Source: Phycicoccus duodecadis (lineage in GTDB: Bacteria; Actinomycetota; Actinomycetes; Actinomycetales; Dermatophilaceae). From it: a DNA stretch of 64,000 nucleotides. Positions 24,776 to 33,087 of the stretch are shown here, piece after piece. Positions within the stretch are counted from its first letter, which is position 1. Each line of letters starts with the position of its first letter. The stretch is taken from the NCBI RefSeq assembly GCF_002846495.1, contig NZ_PJNE01000001.1, positions 2,604,001-2,668,000 of the forward strand, written 5' to 3'. The translations under genes were made by a program, and so were the position numbers. Under the pieces are notes generated by a model. That model was given only the letters and a program-made list of their open reading frames with translations, did not search any database and was not told where the DNA came from.

Positions 24776-26683
24776 ATGAGCACCGGCGCCTACGCGGCCT
24801 CCTACGAGCGGTCCCTCTCCGACCCGACGGCGTTCTGGGGCGAGGCCGCCCGGGCCGTCGAGTGGTCGACCCCGCCGACCACCGTCCTGGACGACTCGAA
24901 CCCGCCGTTCTACCGCTGGTTCCGCGGCGGCCGGCTCAACACCTGCTTCAACGCCCTCGACCGGCACGTGCGCGACGGCCGTGGCGAGCAGACCGCCCTG
25001 GTGTACGACTCCCCCGTCACCGGCACCAAGGCTTCCTTCACCTACGCCGAGCTGCTCGGGAAGGTGGCCACCTTCGCCGGCGCGCTGGCCTCCCTCGGCG
25101 TCGAGAAGGGCGACCGCGTGGTCATCTACATGCCGATGGTGCCGGAGGCCGTCGTCGCGATGCTGGCGTGCGCGCGGCTGGGCGCCGTTCACTCGGTCGT
25201 CTTCGGCGGCTTCGCGCCCGCCGAGCTGGCGGCCCGCATCGAGGACGCCCGGCCGGTCGCCGTGGTCGCCGCCAGCTGCGGCATCGAACCCTCCCGGGTC
25301 GTCGAGTACAAGCCGATGCTGGACGCCGCCCTCGACCGCAGCAGCCACAAGCCGGAGTCGGTCATCGTCCTCCAGCGATCCCAGGCCCGCGCGGCCGTCG
25401 GCGAGCGCGACACCGAGTGGGAGGAGCTCGACTGGGACGAGCTGGTCGCCGACGCCGAGCCCGCGGGCTGCGTCGACGTCGAGGCCACCGACCCGCTGTA
25501 CGTCCTCTACACCTCGGGCACCACCGGGCGCCCCAAGGGCATCGTGCGCGACAACGGCGGTCACGCGGTCGCCCTGCGCTGGTCGATGGAGAACATCTAC
25601 GACATCGGCCCCGGCGACGCCTTCTTCACGGCGTCCGACGTCGGGTGGGTCGTCGGGCACTCCTACATCGTCTACGCGCCGCTGCTCACGGGGGCCACCA
25701 CCGTTCTCTACGAGGGGAAACCGGTCGGCACGCCGGATGCCGGAGCCTTCTGGCGGGTGTGCGCCGAGCACGGCGTGAAGGCGATGTTCACCGCGCCCAC
25801 CGCGTACCGGGCCGTGCGGCGCGAGGACCCCGAGGGCGCGCTCGTGCGCGAGTACGACCTGTCCCGCCTCGAGTCGGTCTTCCTCGCGGGCGAGCGCCTC
25901 GACCCCGACACCTATGCGTGGGCGACCCGGGTCCTGGGCGTGCCGGTGGTCGACCACTGGTGGCAGACCGAGACCGGCTGGCCGATCGTGGCCAACCTGC
26001 GCGGCCTCGACCCGATGCCGCTGAAGGCCGGGTCGCCGTCGGTGCCGGTACCCGGGTTCGACGTGCGCGTGCTCGACGAGACGGGCCAGGAGGTCCCGCG
26101 GGGCACCGAGGGCGCCATCGCCATCCGGCTGCCGCTCCCGCCCGGCACACTGCCGACGCTGTGGGGCGACGACGAGCGTTACGTGGCGGGCTACCTCTCC
26201 GTCTACGAGGGGTACTACCTCACCGGCGACGGCGGCCTGATGGACGACGACGGCTACCTCTCCGTGATGGGGCGCACCGACGACGTCCTCAACGTGGCGG
26301 GGCACCGCCTCTCGACCGGCTCGATCGAGGCCGCGCTGGCCGGGCATCCCGCAGTGGCCGAGTGCGCGGTCATCGGCGTGGCCGACGAGCTCAAGGGGCA
26401 GGTGCCGCGCGGCCTCGTGGTGCTCAAGGCCGACGTCGACGCCGCGGCCGACGGCGAGCGCATCCGGGCCGAGCTGGTGCAGCGCGTGCGCGACGAGGTC
26501 GGGGCGGTCGCGAGCCTGCGCCAGGTCGACATCGTGGCCGGGCTGCCCAAGACGCGCTCGGGCAAGATCCTGCGCAAGACGATGCGCGAGATGGCCGACG
26601 GCCGCACCCCCGTCGTGCCGGGCACCATCGAGGACGCCTCCGTCCTCGACACCCTCGCTCCGGTGCTGCGCCCGCCCGGCTGA
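24776..26683 (+). CDS. prpE: Propionyl-CoA synthetase
   Basis: A 635-residue acyl-CoA synthetase of the acetyl/propionyl-CoA synthetase group, which activates propionate through an acyl-adenylate. The N-terminal ACS domain begins YAASYERSLSDPTAFWGEAA. The P-loop is LYTSGTTGRPKGIVRD, then DHWWQTETGWPI, the adenylate-contacting YLTGDGG, and MGRTDDVLNVAGHRLSTGSIE. The acetylation-regulated Lys is in LPKTRSGKILRKTM. IVRDNGGHAVAL and the overall length favour PrpE over AcsA. It is divergent from the unknown gene and convergent with the AraC regulator. CACGAT five bases before the ATG may be a leaderless promoter. Confidence 0.88.
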   Translation: MSTGAYAASYERSLSDPTAFWGEAARAVEWSTPPTTVLDDSNPPFYRWFRGGRLNTCFNALDRHVRDGRGEQTALVYDSPVTGTKASFTYAELLGKVATFAGALASLGVEKGDRVVIYMPMVPEAVVAMLACARLGAVHSVVFGGFAPAELAARIEDARPVAVVAASCGIEPSRVVEYKPMLDAALDRSSHKPESVIVLQRSQARAAVGERDTEWEELDWDELVADAEPAGCVDVEATDPLYVLYTSGTTGRPKGIVRDNGGHAVALRWSMENIYDIGPGDAFFTASDVGWVVGHSYIVYAPLLTGATTVLYEGKPVGTPDAGAFWRVCAEHGVKAMFTAPTAYRAVRREDPEGALVREYDLSRLESVFLAGERLDPDTYAWATRVLGVPVVDHWWQTETGWPIVANLRGLDPMPLKAGSPSVPVPGFDVRVLDETGQEVPRGTEGAIAIRLPLPPGTLPTLWGDDERYVAGYLSVYEGYYLTGDGGLMDDDGYLSVMGRTDDVLNVAGHRLSTGSIEAALAGHPAVAECAVIGVADELKGQVPRGLVVLKADVDAAADGERIRAELVQRVRDEVGAVASLRQVDIVAGLPKTRSGKILRKTMREMADGRTPVVPGTIEDASVLDTLAPVLRPPG

Positions 26684-26692
26684 CCCCTGGGC

Positions 26693-27553
26693 TCAGCCGC
26701 CGGAGCGCTCGCGGTACCGACCGGGCGGCATCCCCACCAGGGCGGTGAAGTCTCGGGTGAAGTGGGCCTGGTCGTACCAGCCGTGCTGCACGGCGAGGTC
26801 GGTCAGGGTGCCGTCGAAGCCGTCGTGCAGCGCGCTGACCGCGTCGTGCAGCCGGTACCGCGCAAGAACCCACTTGGGCCCCACGCCGACGTAGTGGGTG
26901 AACAGCCGCTGCAGGGTGCGCACGGTCATCCCGTGCCGGTCGGCGACCTGGGCCACCGCGAGCAGGGTGCGGTCGGCCAGCATGTCGGCCACGACGTCGA
27001 GGAGCAGGGCGTAGCGCGGGTCGGGGCGCTCGCCGGCCAGGGCCGCCAGCCCGGCCTCGGCGGCCTCCGCCCACGGGGTGCCGGCGTCGGCGAGGTCGCG
27101 GTCGGCGAGGGCGCGCACCAGGCCCTCGGGGAGCACCTCGCCGGCGGCGACCGAACGATCGGTCCAGGCGGAGGCCGGGTGCCCGGTGAGCGCCGTCAGG
27201 CCGCCCGGGCGCATCCGCAGCCCCACCACCCGGCCCCAGCCGCGCACCTCCACGTCGAACCGACGGGTGCAGACGCCGGTGACGAGCACGGTCTCGCCGG
27301 CCGGCACCCCGGCCCGCGGGTGGCTGCCGAGCTCGACGGTGAGCGAGCAGGTCGGATGGGGCAGGACCCCGCTGTCGAACCAGCGCCCGTGGGGCAGCCG
27401 CCACCGCAGCGACCAGCGGTTCTCGACCCACGGCGCCGCCGCCCCGCCCACGGGCTCGCGGACCAGGTCGACGTGCCGGGCGAGCTCGCTCGGCCGCAGC
27501 ACCCCGGCCGTGGAGGCCGTGGCGGGCGGTGTCGCGTTCGTCCTATCCCGCAC
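26693..27553 (-). CDS. AraC-family transcriptional regulator
   Basis: A 286-residue regulator. The C-terminal domain carries two helix-turn-helix units: DRTLLAVAQVADRHGMTVRTLQRLF, and LTDLAVQHGWYDQAHFTRDFTALVGMPPGRYR (about residues 190-283). The N-terminal 170 residues are a beta-rich sensor of the DUF6597 kind (SLRWRLPHGRWFDSGVLPHPT). The ligand is unknown. The GTG at 27553 is supported by TACGCT at 27560-27565 plus six bases. It is convergent with prpE and divergent from the VOC protein; control of either is possible but not shown. Confidence 0.88.
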   Translation of the reverse strand: MRDRTNATPPATASTAGVLRPSELARHVDLVREPVGGAAAPWVENRWSLRWRLPHGRWFDSGVLPHPTCSLTVELGSHPRAGVPAGETVLVTGVCTRRFDVEVRGWGRVVGLRMRPGGLTALTGHPASAWTDRSVAAGEVLPEGLVRALADRDLADAGTPWAEAAEAGLAALAGERPDPRYALLLDVVADMLADRTLLAVAQVADRHGMTVRTLQRLFTHYVGVGPKWVLARYRLHDAVSALHDGFDGTLTDLAVQHGWYDQAHFTRDFTALVGMPPGRYRERSGG

Positions 27554-27559
27554 GGGCCC

Positions 27560-27565
27560 AGCGTA
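27560..27565 (-). promoter_or_regulatory. -10 box for leaderless AraC-family gene
   Basis: TACGCT on the minus strand, six bases before the GTG at 27553. Confidence 0.5.
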
Positions 27566-27621
27566 GGCACGGTGGGCGGCATCCCCGGCCGGGACCGCCC
27601 GGCCCCGACGAGAGGCCCGCC

Positions 27622-27993
27622 ATGGCGATCGCGACCCTGAAGATGCTCACCCTCGACAGCTCCGACGTCCGCCGCGACGTGGCCTTCTGGGCCGGTGTCC
27701 TCGGGTGGGACGTGGCGCACGAGCAGGACGAGTACGGGATGCTCAGCGGCCCGGGCGGGCTCGCGCTGGGCCTGGGCCTCGTCGAGGGGTACCGCCCGCC
27801 GGGGTGGCCCAACGCGCACGGCAGCAAGCAGTTCCACCTCGACCTGGCGGTCGACGACCTCGACGCCGCCGCCCGCGAGGTCGTGGGTCTGGGCGGGACC
27901 CTGCCCGACGAGCAGCCCGGCGAGACCTGGCGCGTCCTGCTCGACCCCAGTGGGCACCCGTTCTGCCTCACCCGGGCGGCGAACTGGGGCTGA
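27622..27993 (+). CDS. VOC family (glyoxalase-like) protein
   Basis: A 123-residue vicinal-oxygen-chelate fold protein with two beta-alpha-beta-beta-beta modules: LKMLTLDSSDVRRDVAFWAGVLGWDV and, in the second half, FHLDLAVDDLDAAAREVVGLGG then RVLLDPSGHPFCLTR. This matches the glyoxalase-like (Glyoxalase_6) group, whose members include isomerases, dioxygenases and antibiotic-resistance proteins. The His in FHLDLAV and the second-module residues could bind metal. No substrate can be inferred. AGAGG lies upstream of the ATG at 27622. Confidence 0.8.
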   Translation: MAIATLKMLTLDSSDVRRDVAFWAGVLGWDVAHEQDEYGMLSGPGGLALGLGLVEGYRPPGWPNAHGSKQFHLDLAVDDLDAAAREVVGLGGTLPDEQPGETWRVLLDPSGHPFCLTRAANWG

Positions 27994-28014
27994 GCGGCCC
28001 CTTTCGACCCGCAC

Positions 28015-28041
28015 GGCGGTCGGTACCGAACCGTGACCGCC
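28015..28041 (+). promoter_or_regulatory. Inverted repeat upstream of the LacI regulator
   Basis: GGCGGTC (28015-28021) and its complement GACCGCC (28035-28041) lie just upstream of the lacI-type gene, with the self-complementary CGGTACCG between the arms. It may be a regulatory site; it does not resemble the palindromes at 34492 or 34610. Confidence 0.3.
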
Positions 28042-28060
28042 CGGGGCTGACCGACGCTCG

Positions 28061-28066
28061 TACGAT
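28061..28066 (+). promoter_or_regulatory. -10 box for leaderless LacI-family gene
   Basis: TACGAT followed by six bases and the ATG at 28073. Confidence 0.5.
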
Positions 28067-28072
28067 GCGCCT

Positions 28073-29101
28073 ATGCCGTCAGAGAGGCCGTCCGTCACGA
28101 TGGCCGACGTCGCGCACGCGGCCGGGGTCTCGCACCAGACGGTCTCGCGCGTCCTCAACGCGCCCCAGACGGTCAGCCCCGACACCCGACAGCGGGTGCT
28201 GCGGGCGGTGGCCGACCTCGGCTACCGGCGGAACTCGGTGGCGCGCGCCCTCGCCAGCGGCCACACCCGGCTGATCGGCGTCGTCGTCGACGAGCTCGCG
28301 TTCCACGGCCCCGGGAGCACGGTGGTCGCCGTGGCCGAGGCCGCTCGCCAGGCCGGCTACGCGATCTCCCTCGACCCTCAGGTGACGATGTCGACCGACA
28401 CCGTCTCGGCCGCGCTGGACCGCCTGCTCAGCCGGGCCGTCGACGCGGTCATCGTGGTGTCGGCGCACGGCTGGGCCGACATCGACGCCGCCGCCGCCCA
28501 CCTCGACGTGCCGGTCGTCAGCATCGACGGCGCCCTCGGCGGGGCCACGGCGTCGGTGGGGGTCGACCAGCGCGCCGGCGCCGGCCTCGCGACCCGCCAC
28601 CTCGTCGAGCTCGGCCACCGCCGCATCGCCCACGTGGCCGGTCCCGCGGACTGGCCCCAGGCGGCCGAGCGCCGCGCCGCCGTCGCCCAGACGATCGCCG
28701 AGCACGGGCTGACCCCGGGGCCCGTCCTCGAGGGCGACTGGAGCGCCCGCTCGGGGCACGTGGCGATGCGGCGGCTGCTCCAACGGCACCGGGACGTCAC
28801 CGCGGTCGTGGTCGCGAACGACCAGATGGCGGTCGGTGCCTACCGCGCGCTCACCGAGCTGGGGCGCCGGGCGCCGGACGACATCTCGGTCGTCGGCTTC
28901 GACGACATCCCGGAGGCCGCCTACCTCAGCCCGCCGCTGACCACGATCCGGCAGGACTTCTCGGCCCTCGGCCGAGAGGCCGTCCGGCTCGTCCTCTCGG
29001 CCCTGGCCGGCGAGCCGTGCCCGAGCCGCCTCATCCCGCCGAAGCTGGTCGTCCGTGCCTCGACCGCCCGGCCCCGCGGGGGTCAGAGCGCCACGAGGTG
29101 A
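28073..29101 (+). CDS. LacI-family transcriptional regulator
   Basis: A 342-residue repressor. The N-terminal helix-turn-helix is VTMADVAHAAGVSHQTVSRV, with the hinge LNAPQTVSPDTRQRVLRAVADLGYRRN. The periplasmic-binding-like sensor domain follows (LIGVVVDEL, VDAVIVVSAHGW, VVANDQMAVGAYRAL, DISVVGFDDIPEAAYLSPPLTTI). It is convergent with the alpha-galactosidase gene, overlapping its 3' end by 19 bases. Its place next to the galactoside operon suggests it senses a galactoside or galactose and binds the palindromes at 34492 and 34610; that link is inferred. Confidence 0.9.
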   Translation: MPSERPSVTMADVAHAAGVSHQTVSRVLNAPQTVSPDTRQRVLRAVADLGYRRNSVARALASGHTRLIGVVVDELAFHGPGSTVVAVAEAARQAGYAISLDPQVTMSTDTVSAALDRLLSRAVDAVIVVSAHGWADIDAAAAHLDVPVVSIDGALGGATASVGVDQRAGAGLATRHLVELGHRRIAHVAGPADWPQAAERRAAVAQTIAEHGLTPGPVLEGDWSARSGHVAMRRLLQRHRDVTAVVVANDQMAVGAYRALTELGRRAPDDISVVGFDDIPEAAYLSPPLTTIRQDFSALGREAVRLVLSALAGEPCPSRLIPPKLVVRASTARPRGGQSATR

Positions 29102-31239
29102 AGGAGCAGCCCCTGGGCGGGGGCCAGGACGGGCAGGGGCAGCCCCACCCAGGTGAGCACCGCCCCGGAGACCTCCACCCCGTCGCCGAGGGCGGCCTCG
29201 TACCACGGTGGCGTCCTCGTCTGCACGGTGGCGGGCAGCCCGGCCTCGCGGCGCACCCGTACGCGGTAGCGCCGTGCCGGGTCCAGGCCGGGGAGCGGGA
29301 CGAGACCCGGGGTGGCCCCGCGCCCCGTGGCCACCTGGACCACGGTGAGCACGGCCTCGCCGCCGTCGGGCGCGACGACACCGCCCACGACCAGCGCCGG
29401 GTCCGGGTGGTCGGAGCGGACGACGTCACCGGAGTGCAGGAGCCCGCGCAGCTCGCGGTAGAGGCCGGCCCAGGCCCGCAGCGCCTCGAGGTCGGCCGGA
29501 GTGCACTCGGTGATGTCCCACTCGAGCCCGGCGTGGCCACCGAGCGCGACGAGCATCCGCAGCGACAGGTCGAGGTCGCGGTGGGTGGTGTGCGCGCGCC
29601 CGGGCCCGATGTGCGTGCCCATCCGCTCCGGCGGGACGAGCAGGCCGGTCCACCGCTGGATCTGCACCCGCTCCAGGGCGTCGTTGCAGTCCGAGGTCCA
29701 GACCCGGTCGGTGCGCTCCAGCACCCCGAGGTCGACGCGGGCGCCGCCGCTGGAGCACGACTCGATCTCGAGGCGGGGATGGCGACGGCGCAGCTCGTCG
29801 AGGAGGCGGTACGTGGCGCGGGTCTGGGCGGCCACCGCCGGCCGGTCGGTCACCCCGTCGCGGGTGAGCACCGCCTCGTGGAGGTCGCGGTTGTGGTCCC
29901 ACTTGACGTAGTCGACGCCGTACTCACCGATGACACCGCTCACGGCCGCGAGGACGGCCTCGAACGCCTCCGGGTTCGCGAGGTCGACGACGTGCTGGTG
30001 GCGCGAGGGGCGGGGCGGGCCGGCCGCGGGCCCGAGGACCCAGTCGGGATGGCTCCGGGCGAGGTCGGAGTCGAGGTTGACCATCTCCGGCTCGAACCAG
30101 AGGCCGAACTCCATCCCGAGGCCGTGGACGTGCTCGACGAGCGGGCCGAGCCCGTCGGGCCACACGTCCGGCGAGACCTGCCAGTCGCCCAGCCCGCGGG
30201 TGTCGTCGCGCCGCGCACCGAACCACCCGTCGTCGAGGACGAAGCGCTCGACGCCGATGGAGGCCGCGGTGTCGGCCAGGGCCCGCAGGTGGTCGAGGTC
30301 GGTGTCGAAGTAGACGGCCTCCCAGGTGTTGAGCACGAGCGGGCGGGGGCCGCTCGAGCGTGGGTCGGCGGCGGCGCGCTGGTGCCGGAGCAGGCGGGCG
30401 GTGAGCCCGTCGAGCCCGGCCGCCGACCACACGGCCACCACGTCGGGGGCCCGGTAGGTCTCCCCCGGCCCGAGGCGGACCTCGCCCGGGGCGAGCAGCT
30501 CGCCGCCGCCGATGACCGCGGCGTGCAGGCCCGCCCCCTCGGGCAGCCGCTCGACGAGGTGCTCGTGGTTGCCGCTCCAGGCCACGTGGACGGCCCAGAC
30601 CTCGCCGTGCCGGAAGCCGAACCCGGGGGTGCCCGCGGTGAGGAGGAGGGTGGCGTCGTGGCCGGTGCGCCCGCGCCGGGACGCGCGCCGGAACGACCCG
30701 TCGGTGAGGGCATGGCGCTGGGGCGAGCGCTCGCGTGCCCACCGGCCGGTGAGGTCGAGCACCTCGCCGGCGCGAGCCGGGAGCGGCAGAAGGGTCCGTA
30801 CCTCCGCCAGGTCGAGAGCGGGCTCGTCGGCAGCTGCCGTCGACGTGACCTGCACGGACACCCGCAGGACGCCGTGCGCGTCCAGCCGGTAGCCCAGCTC
30901 CGCCCGCAGCCCGGTCGCCTCGGCCTCCGCGACCACGTCGGCGCGGGTGCCGTCGCCGGTGAGCGACGCCCGCCAGCGGGGCGCGGCCGAGCCCCCCGCG
31001 CGGTGGGCCGCCAGCCCCGGCGACCCGAGCCAGCCGTCCCCGGGGGTGGGGAGCAGGGTGAGGTCCCACGGCTCGTCGAGCGCGTTGTGCGGCACCGGGC
31101 CGGTGCGCAGCGCCACGAGGTCGGCGACCGCGTCGTCCGTCAGGTCGGCGCCCCAGTGCACCAGCGCCGGCAGCCCGTCACCGTCCTGGGTGAGGACGAC
31201 CGCGACGCCTCCGCCGCGCAGGGTCGTCGTGACCGTCAT
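29083..31239 (-). CDS. Alpha-galactosidase, GH36
   Basis: A 718-residue glycoside hydrolase of family 36. The N-terminal beta-sandwich (to about residue 280) precedes the catalytic barrel, where VLNTWEAVYFDTD, FVLDDGWFGARRDDTRGLGDW and FGLWFEPEMVN are typical. The nucleophile Asp is in DYVKWDHNRD and the acid/base Asp in RVWTSDCNDALER; SCSSGGARVD lies between. There is no signal peptide, so it acts in the cytosol on imported alpha-galactosides such as melibiose or raffinose. The ATG at 31239 overlaps the permease stop (ATGA); a longer open frame is shadow. It is the last gene of the leftward operon. Confidence 0.93.
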   Translation of the reverse strand: MTVTTTLRGGGVAVVLTQDGDGLPALVHWGADLTDDAVADLVALRTGPVPHNALDEPWDLTLLPTPGDGWLGSPGLAAHRAGGSAAPRWRASLTGDGTRADVVAEAEATGLRAELGYRLDAHGVLRVSVQVTSTAAADEPALDLAEVRTLLPLPARAGEVLDLTGRWARERSPQRHALTDGSFRRASRRGRTGHDATLLLTAGTPGFGFRHGEVWAVHVAWSGNHEHLVERLPEGAGLHAAVIGGGELLAPGEVRLGPGETYRAPDVVAVWSAAGLDGLTARLLRHQRAAADPRSSGPRPLVLNTWEAVYFDTDLDHLRALADTAASIGVERFVLDDGWFGARRDDTRGLGDWQVSPDVWPDGLGPLVEHVHGLGMEFGLWFEPEMVNLDSDLARSHPDWVLGPAAGPPRPSRHQHVVDLANPEAFEAVLAAVSGVIGEYGVDYVKWDHNRDLHEAVLTRDGVTDRPAVAAQTRATYRLLDELRRRHPRLEIESCSSGGARVDLGVLERTDRVWTSDCNDALERVQIQRWTGLLVPPERMGTHIGPGRAHTTHRDLDLSLRMLVALGGHAGLEWDITECTPADLEALRAWAGLYRELRGLLHSGDVVRSDHPDPALVVGGVVAPDGGEAVLTVVQVATGRGATPGLVPLPGLDPARRYRVRVRREAGLPATVQTRTPPWYEAALGDGVEVSGAVLTWVGLPLPVLAPAQGLLLHLVAL

Positions 31240-32162
31240 CCCTTCGTCGACCCGAGGGTCAGGCCCGAGACGAACTGCTTCTGGAGGACGAAGAAGACGA
31301 TGAGGACGGGCAGCGCCACGATGATCGAGCCCGCCGCGACGAGGTTGGTGTCGGCGAAGAACTGGCCCCGGAGGTTGTTCAGGGCGCTCGTCACCGGGTA
31401 CTTGTCGCCGCGCGAGAGCAGGACCGTCGCCCAGAAGAACTCGTTGTAGATCCAGGTCACCTGGAGGGTGGCGAGGGCGGCCAGGGCCGGGCGCACGAGG
31501 GGCATCGTCAGCTGCCAGTACTGGCGCCACACGCTCGCGCCGTCGAGCTCGGCCGACTCGTAGATCTCGTGCGGCAGCGTCTTCATGTAGTTGCTCAGCA
31601 CGAAGGTGCAGAACCCCAGCTGGAAGGCCGTGTTGACCAGGATGAGCGCCCAGAAGCTGTTGAGCATCGTCCCGCCCGAGCTCATGAACTCCGGCAGGGG
31701 GATCTCCTTGAACATCCGGAAGACCGGGATGAGCAGGGCCTGCGGGGGCAGCAGGTTGGCCGCCAGGAAGATGCCCAGCAGGGTGAGGTTAAAGCGGTAC
31801 GAGAACCGGGCCAGGACGAACGCCACGAGGGAGGACAGGAACAGCGTCAGCGCCACGGCGGGGACGGTGATGAGCAGCGAGTTCCTCAGGTGCAGGCCGA
31901 AGTTGCCCCGCGCCCAGGCCTCCTTGTAGTTGTCGAGCGTCCAGCCGCCGAAGGACAGGTACCCGTTGGTCTGGGTGTAGTCGTAGGAGCGGAAGGAGTT
32001 GTAGAGCGCCCAGAGCAGCGGGAAGAGCCAGATGACCGCCAGCACGAACATGATGGTGGTGGCGACCCGGCCGCGGCGCCGGTTGAGGACGCCGCTCTGG
32101 CCGCCGGTGTCGGCCTTGGGTGCGGCGGCGGTGGTGCGGGACGCGGTGGCGGTGGCGCTCAT
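31236..32162 (-). CDS. Carbohydrate ABC transporter permease, MalG-type
   Basis: A 308-residue inner-membrane permease with six hydrophobic helices and a cytoplasmic basic N-terminus (about residues 1-32). The EAA loop that contacts the ATPase is EIYESAELDGASVWRQYWQLTMPLVRPALAAL. The topology and the C-terminal FVSGLTLGSTKG match the CUT1 sugar family second permease. It overlaps both neighbours by four bases. No ATPase gene is in the cluster, so a shared MsmK/MalK-type ATPase elsewhere is expected. Confidence 0.92.
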   Translation of the reverse strand: MSATATASRTTAAAPKADTGGQSGVLNRRRGRVATTIMFVLAVIWLFPLLWALYNSFRSYDYTQTNGYLSFGGWTLDNYKEAWARGNFGLHLRNSLLITVPAVALTLFLSSLVAFVLARFSYRFNLTLLGIFLAANLLPPQALLIPVFRMFKEIPLPEFMSSGGTMLNSFWALILVNTAFQLGFCTFVLSNYMKTLPHEIYESAELDGASVWRQYWQLTMPLVRPALAALATLQVTWIYNEFFWATVLLSRGDKYPVTSALNNLRGQFFADTNLVAAGSIIVALPVLIVFFVLQKQFVSGLTLGSTKG

Positions 32163-33067
32163 CGGCGCTCCTCCCGGAAGACGATGCGCAGGTAGATGGC
32201 GATGAACACCGAGGAGATGACCATCATGATGACGGCCAGGGCGGACCCGAAGCCGTAGCGCGTCGCCTCGCCGATGACGTTCTGGGACACCAGGGCCGAG
32301 ATGAGCTCGAGCCCGTTGCGGCCCTTGTTGACGATCCAGACCAGGTCGAAGGCACGCAGCGACTCGATGACGACGATGACGAGCACGATCATGTTGATCG
32401 GCCGCATCACCGGGAAGATGACGTGGAAGAACGTCTTCACCTCGCTGGCCCCGTCGACGGCCGCGGCCTCCCGCAGCGACGCGTCGATGCCTTTCAGGCC
32501 CGCCAGGTAGATGAGCATGATGTACCCGGTGTGGCGCCAGGCGGTGGCGACCAGCACGGCCCAGAGGTTGACCGACGGGTCCCCGTACCAGTCGACCTTC
32601 GAGCCGAAGACCTCGTTGATGAGGCCCTGGTCGGTGGAGTAGAAGAGCTGCCAGATGAAGCCGACCAGGGCGAGCGAAAGGACGACGGGGAGGTAGAAGG
32701 CGGTCTGGTAGAACCGGCTGCCCCACATGTTCCGGTCGAGGACGACGGCCAGGACCATGCCGAGGATCGTCGGCAGCACGAAGAGGAACGCCAGCCAGAT
32801 CAGGTTGTGCCGGATGGCCGGCCAGAACGGCGGATAGATCGTCGTGATGTCGACGTAGTTCTTGGTGCCGACCCACTCGATGGCGCTGAACTTGAACCCG
32901 TTCCACCTCGTGAACGACAACAGCACCGAGGCCGCCGCCGGCAGCCAGACGAGCCAGAAGACGAGGAGCGTCGGGACCCCGATCATCGTGCCGATGACCA
33001 GCCGGTCCTTCCAGCCGCGCTTCGTCTCGACCCGCCGTGACTGCCGGCGCCGTGTGCCTGTGGCCAT
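32159..33067 (-). CDS. Carbohydrate ABC transporter permease, MalF-type
   Basis: A 302-residue permease, first of the two in the operon. Six membrane helices are visible; a short basic N-terminus (TGTRRRQSRRVETKRGW) is cytoplasmic. The EAA loop is SLREAAAVDGASEVKTFFHVIFPVMRPINMIV. The periplasmic loop after helix 1 holds TRWNGFKFSAIEWVGTKNYVD, as in CUT1 sugar importers. It lies 20 bases behind the binding-protein gene and overlaps the next permease by four bases. Confidence 0.92.
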   Translation of the reverse strand: MATGTRRRQSRRVETKRGWKDRLVIGTMIGVPTLLVFWLVWLPAAASVLLSFTRWNGFKFSAIEWVGTKNYVDITTIYPPFWPAIRHNLIWLAFLFVLPTILGMVLAVVLDRNMWGSRFYQTAFYLPVVLSLALVGFIWQLFYSTDQGLINEVFGSKVDWYGDPSVNLWAVLVATAWRHTGYIMLIYLAGLKGIDASLREAAAVDGASEVKTFFHVIFPVMRPINMIVLVIVVIESLRAFDLVWIVNKGRNGLELISALVSQNVIGEATRYGFGSALAVIMMVISSVFIAIYLRIVFREERR

Positions 33068-33087
33068 GTCCGTCCCCGTCCCCTCGC